Assembly: GCA_016707005.1 (NCBI GenBank)
Contig: JADJIQ010000005.1
Span: forward strand, 806,001-870,000
DNA from: Ignavibacteria bacterium
GTDB lineage: Bacteria > Bacteroidota > Ignavibacteria > Kapaibacteriales > Kapaibacteriaceae
Length of the DNA stretch: 64,000 nt
Direction of reading: 5' to 3'
Positions 60,825 through 64,000 of the stretch are shown one piece after another. The position numbers were made by a program, and so were the translations under genes. The notes under the pieces were generated by a model. It was given only the letters and a program-made list of their open reading frames with translations. It was not told where the DNA came from and searched no databases. Each line of letters starts with the position of its first letter. The first letter of the stretch is position 1.

Positions 60825-63746
60825 ATGAAACACAGGCTTCCAGCTCTTATCGCCTGCCTATTGCTCATGCTCGGCACGGCTCGGGCGCAGTACACAGTTA
60901 CATCTCTTGCAGATGTATCCGACTCGGACCTTACCGATGAGCTCTATTCACCGGCCACTCTTAGGTCGGCGATTGAGAACATCAATAAAAGGGGCGTAGC
61001 AGCAACCATACTCATCGCTCCTACGCTAGAGTATAAAACCATCACTCTTGCAAGTACCCTCCCTGCCGTGACGCCGATGATCACGTTCAATGGAAAGGGG
61101 ATCCATCTCGATGGGGTTAATACCCCAACCATCACCTCGGGATTGTTTGTTCGCGGCAATGGATCGTCCGTGCGGAACATCATGATCGAAAACATCAACG
61201 GCTCGGGCCTTGTCTGGCAGGCCAGCGACGGTGTCATTGAAATGATGATCGTCCGGAACTGCAACGGCCCGGGTATGAACTTCAACGGCGCTAAGAACAA
61301 CGTTATCGGTGGCGCAATGCTCGGCTACTTCAGTAACTATATCTATGGCTGTAGCGGTACCGGCGGCAACGGAATGTCGTTCATTCTTGGTAGCTCAAAC
61401 AACGAGATCCAATTCACGGCCGTGGGAGTTAATGAGTTATATCGCAAGGCACCAAATTCTCGACATGGCATCTTCTCGGAAGATGAACGACTTCACATCC
61501 ATCATAATCTCATCAGCGGTAATGAATACGGCGGGATCACGATCGATGGACGCGGCAAGGCGATGTTCACACGCCTTTACGAAAACCGCATCGGTACCGA
61601 TGATCAGGTAACAGATACCATCCCAAATCTGCAGCACGGCATCAGCATCTCCCGCTCGTCCGACGATACGATACGCAACAACATCGTCAGCGGCAATCAG
61701 GGAAATGGGATCATCGTTTCCGATGCCACATCGCGTCGTGTCACCATCATCAACAATATCGTCGGCGTAGATCGCAAGACCAGAAAGCCCCTTCCTAATC
61801 AAAACGGGATTCGACTGAATGGGGCTGACCATGTTGTCAAAGGAAATGTAGTGAGTGGCAATACGTTCGCGGGGATCTCTACCTCTGCCAACACAACGGT
61901 TATTGAAGGAAACATCATCGGACTCGACTCTACAGCACGCATACCAATGGGAAATGGGAGTCATGGTATACACTGCACCTTCCTCTCAGATGCTGTGATC
62001 GGACCAGTGAGTGCTGATGGTTATTGGAACGTGATCGGCTCCAACGGCGGAAGTGGGATCGTCTTGGCATCATCCGGTTTGTCCAACGTGCGTGTCACAC
62101 ACAACCTCATTGGATCTACCTTCCAAATGGACTCCGCTCGTGCCAATGGCAAGAACGGAATTCACATCCTCTATGATGCTCGGAACATCGACATCGAAGA
62201 CAATTATATTCCTTCGAATTGGGGCGATGGCATTCGCATTGAACGAAACGTTGTGATCTTCCTCGACCCTAAAACCCCTCCGATCTATCAACGTCCAAGC
62301 AATATCCGCATTACCGCAAACCTGATCGGCTACGCTACAAATGCTGATTCTGTGCTGTTTCACGGGGAGAATGGTGTGTCCATTCTCAATGCCGACAGCA
62401 TCTTCATAGAACGGAATATTATCACGGGATGTACCTTTAATGGTGTACAGATCGCCAATGATAGTACGCGGTATGTAGTGGTGCGCAATAATCAGATTGG
62501 GGCACTTGAGACCGATCCAATCACGTGGAACAACGGTAGGAGTGGAGTCTATGTTGACGGCGCGAAAGAAGTGACCATTGGCGATGAGTTCGATGGTAAG
62601 AAGGGCAATAACATCGAGCGCAATCAATGGTGGGGTGTACAGGTAGCGTATGGCGCGCAGAATGTGAAGATCCTCGGCAATAAGATCTGCGACAATGGAA
62701 ACGGTGGCATCGCACTCGACACATTTGCGACCTACTATACCGATCACGCCTACGATGCATTCGATGCCGACAGCGGATCGAACATGTTGCAGAACACACC
62801 ATGGATGTGGATAGGAGCAAAGAAGGATGGTAAGCTTCGTGTAGCTGGATACCTTGATGGAACCGTGAACACAGCGTATCGGATAGATGTTGCGTTGGAC
62901 GAAGTGATCCCCGACTCGATCTGGTACACCATCACCGGTTGTGACGTAGTAGGATGGTTCTCGGTTCGCACCGATTCGTCGGGATATGCAGTCTTCGACA
63001 CATTGCTGGACGTATCAGATATCGATGCACGTCTCGCCAAACATCCCATCGTAACCACAACCGCTACGGGCATTCACGGCACGTCTCAATACTCTCTAAA
63101 GCCCCTTGCCCCTCCTGAAGAACTTGCGATTGACATTGCGATCACCATCGACACGTCGCGAACGAAGGTCTATAATGACGGAAGGGCAGAGCTTACGGCC
63201 ATCATCACGAATAAGGGCTTTGACCAGGCAACGCTTGTGACAGTTCACGATTCGCTCGGCGTGTGGTTCAGTGCTGACTCCGTGGGAATCTCGAAAGGTG
63301 TCGTGGGTGTGTTCGATACCGTCGTGGTGGCAACCATTCCTACGATCGACCCCGGTGAACAGATCGTCTTGCGTGTTGTAGGCAGATCCCTCCTCACGGG
63401 CACGCACGTCCGCCACGTCCGCGCATGGCCATCACAACGAGACCTTGTGGTTACCAACAACCGCGACTCCATCATCCTCGACGTAGAGGTTGTGAACAGC
63501 ATCGATGTGAAGGGGGCTGAGCAGTCAACCATCAGCTACGGCACCGACGGAACCGCTCGTGTGTTCGGACTCCCTGCCGGATCCTACACCGTGCAGTATT
63601 CCGATCTTGGTGGGCGCTCATTCGGAAGTGCGACGAGGATAGAACTCGCCGAAGGCGAACCTCTGAGCGTAGTTCCTCCTCGTGGCGCCCGCCTCCTCCT
63701 TGTTGACCACGACGGGCGTCGGGTAGGTCGGTGGGTCGTATGGTGA
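60825..63746 (+). CDS. large secreted parallel beta-helix protein
   Basis: 973 residues from ATG at 60825, preceded by ATGGAGGAAC. Signal peptide MKHRLPALIACLLLMLGTARA. Residues about 90-640 are beta-helix repeats rich in N-G and V-x-G-N: NVIGGAMLGYFSNYIYG, NIVSGNQGNGIIVSDA, VVKGNVVSGNTFAGISTSA, NIITGCTFNGVQIAND. A CARDB-like module follows (AELTAIITNKGFDQATLVTV). The end (YTVQYSDLGGRSFG, ARLLLVDHDGRRVGRWVVW) could be a divergent sorting tail. Pectin-lyase-like fold; no catalytic residues identify an enzyme. The stop is 4 bp from array 9. Confidence 0.82.
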   Translation: MKHRLPALIACLLLMLGTARAQYTVTSLADVSDSDLTDELYSPATLRSAIENINKRGVAATILIAPTLEYKTITLASTLPAVTPMITFNGKGIHLDGVNTPTITSGLFVRGNGSSVRNIMIENINGSGLVWQASDGVIEMMIVRNCNGPGMNFNGAKNNVIGGAMLGYFSNYIYGCSGTGGNGMSFILGSSNNEIQFTAVGVNELYRKAPNSRHGIFSEDERLHIHHNLISGNEYGGITIDGRGKAMFTRLYENRIGTDDQVTDTIPNLQHGISISRSSDDTIRNNIVSGNQGNGIIVSDATSRRVTIINNIVGVDRKTRKPLPNQNGIRLNGADHVVKGNVVSGNTFAGISTSANTTVIEGNIIGLDSTARIPMGNGSHGIHCTFLSDAVIGPVSADGYWNVIGSNGGSGIVLASSGLSNVRVTHNLIGSTFQMDSARANGKNGIHILYDARNIDIEDNYIPSNWGDGIRIERNVVIFLDPKTPPIYQRPSNIRITANLIGYATNADSVLFHGENGVSILNADSIFIERNIITGCTFNGVQIANDSTRYVVVRNNQIGALETDPITWNNGRSGVYVDGAKEVTIGDEFDGKKGNNIERNQWWGVQVAYGAQNVKILGNKICDNGNGGIALDTFATYYTDHAYDAFDADSGSNMLQNTPWMWIGAKKDGKLRVAGYLDGTVNTAYRIDVALDEVIPDSIWYTITGCDVVGWFSVRTDSSGYAVFDTLLDVSDIDARLAKHPIVTTTATGIHGTSQYSLKPLAPPEELAIDIAITIDTSRTKVYNDGRAELTAIITNKGFDQATLVTVHDSLGVWFSADSVGISKGVVGVFDTVVVATIPTIDPGEQIVLRVVGRSLLTGTHVRHVRAWPSQRDLVVTNNRDSIILDVEVVNSIDVKGAEQSTISYGTDGTARVFGLPAGSYTVQYSDLGGRSFGSATRIELAEGEPLSVVPPRGARLLLVDHDGRRVGRWVVW

Positions 63747-63750
63747 GCGT

Positions 63751-64000
63751 CACTCCGGGAGAGTAAGACACCGGGAGTCACTCCGGGAGAGTAAGACACC
63801 GGGAGTCACTCCGGGAGAGTAAGACGCCGGGAGTCACTCCGGGAGAGTAAGACGCCGGGAGTCACTCCGGGAGAGTAAGACACCGGGAGTCACTCCGGGA
63901 GAGTAAGACGCCGGGAGTCACTCCGGGAGAGTAAGACGCCGGGAGTCACTCCGGGAGAGTAAGACACCGGGAGTCACTCCGGGAGAGTAAGACTCCCGGC
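63751..64000. repeat. 28-bp hairpin repeat array 9 (9 units, runs off the window)
   Basis: Nine units, direct-arm type (CTCCGGGAG, AGTAAGA, CACCGGGAG or CGCCGGGAG) with TCA linkers; the last visible unit switches to inverted arms. The array continues past 64000. Confidence 0.95.

Noticed and set aside
59374..60833. Long minus-strand open frames made of repeating SLTLPESCRESYSPGV-type peptide across arrays 7 and 8
   Set aside because: They are translations of the 28-bp repeat (28 is not a multiple of 3, so three units make a 28-residue period). The frames lack ribosome sites and merely reflect the absence of stops on one strand.
60279..60833. N-terminal extension of the RAYT protein through array 8
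   Set aside because: The frame is open, but GGAGG before ATG 60278 and the usual RAYT N-terminus place the start there; the extension is repeat sequence.
51388..64000. CRISPR array
   Set aside because: The units are 28 bp and tandem with no variable spacers of uniform length, and no cas genes are present.

Overview
The window looks like chromosome of a Gram-negative bacterium of the Bacteroidota/Chlorobiota (FCB) group. The evidence is several secreted proteins with C-terminal Por/type IX sorting domains, TonB-dependent receptors, a bacillithiol gene (bshB1), and a clade II (Sec-type, lipoprotein-like) nitrous oxide reductase operon. The lineage is inferred; a Kapabacteria- or Ignavibacteria-like relative would fit.

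Layout. 1-8.0 kb: two arylsulfotransferase-like (ASST) secreted proteins flank a BNR-repeat propeller and a TonB receptor. 8.1-12.9 kb: a short cell-wall cluster (glycosyltransferase, mraY, murF, rsmH). 13-18.3 kb: housekeeping genes (cytochrome c, bshB1, rpiB, dut, RNase HI, comM, rmlD-like) with short tandem repeats between them. 18.4-23.7 kb: a third ASST protein, a TsdA-like dihaem cytochrome, a rhodanese and a porin. 23.7-34.7 kb: a minus-strand run carrying an Rrf2 regulator, RIC/ScdA di-iron repair protein, cytochrome c, nosZ, membrane protein, nosL, Met/His-rich lipoprotein, TonB receptor, nosD, nosF, nosY and a fasciclin lipoprotein, closed by an intrinsic terminator. Together these can reduce N2O, supply copper and electrons to NosZ, and respond to nitrosative damage. 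34.8-51.4 kb: an outer-membrane barrel, two delta-60 propeller proteins (one broken by a TGA), alpha carbonic anhydrase, a TPR-LuxR regulator, small DUF proteins, MscS, PIG-L and a sodium symporter.

51.3-64 kb is different: nearly every intergenic space holds an array of a 28-bp hairpin repeat (nine arrays, about 58 units counted by eye). A REP-associated tyrosine transposase (RAYT) sits between two of the largest arrays. The repeats run into the 3' ends of neighbouring genes and supply their stop codons and last residues. I saw no copy in the first 51 kb.

A second signal spans the whole window. The heptamer ARGGGGC (A, then A or G, then GGGGC) and its complement occur about 90 times by my count, 45 on each strand and mostly inside genes, where about 16 would be expected by chance. 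Its density resembles that of DNA-uptake sequences or HIP1-like iterated motifs.

Other notable items are heptamer and octamer microsatellites built on GTTAC and GAATAGC (one is translated as part of a signal peptide), a perfect operator-like palindrome at 44532-44555, and a 36-codon membrane ORF coupled to both of its neighbours.
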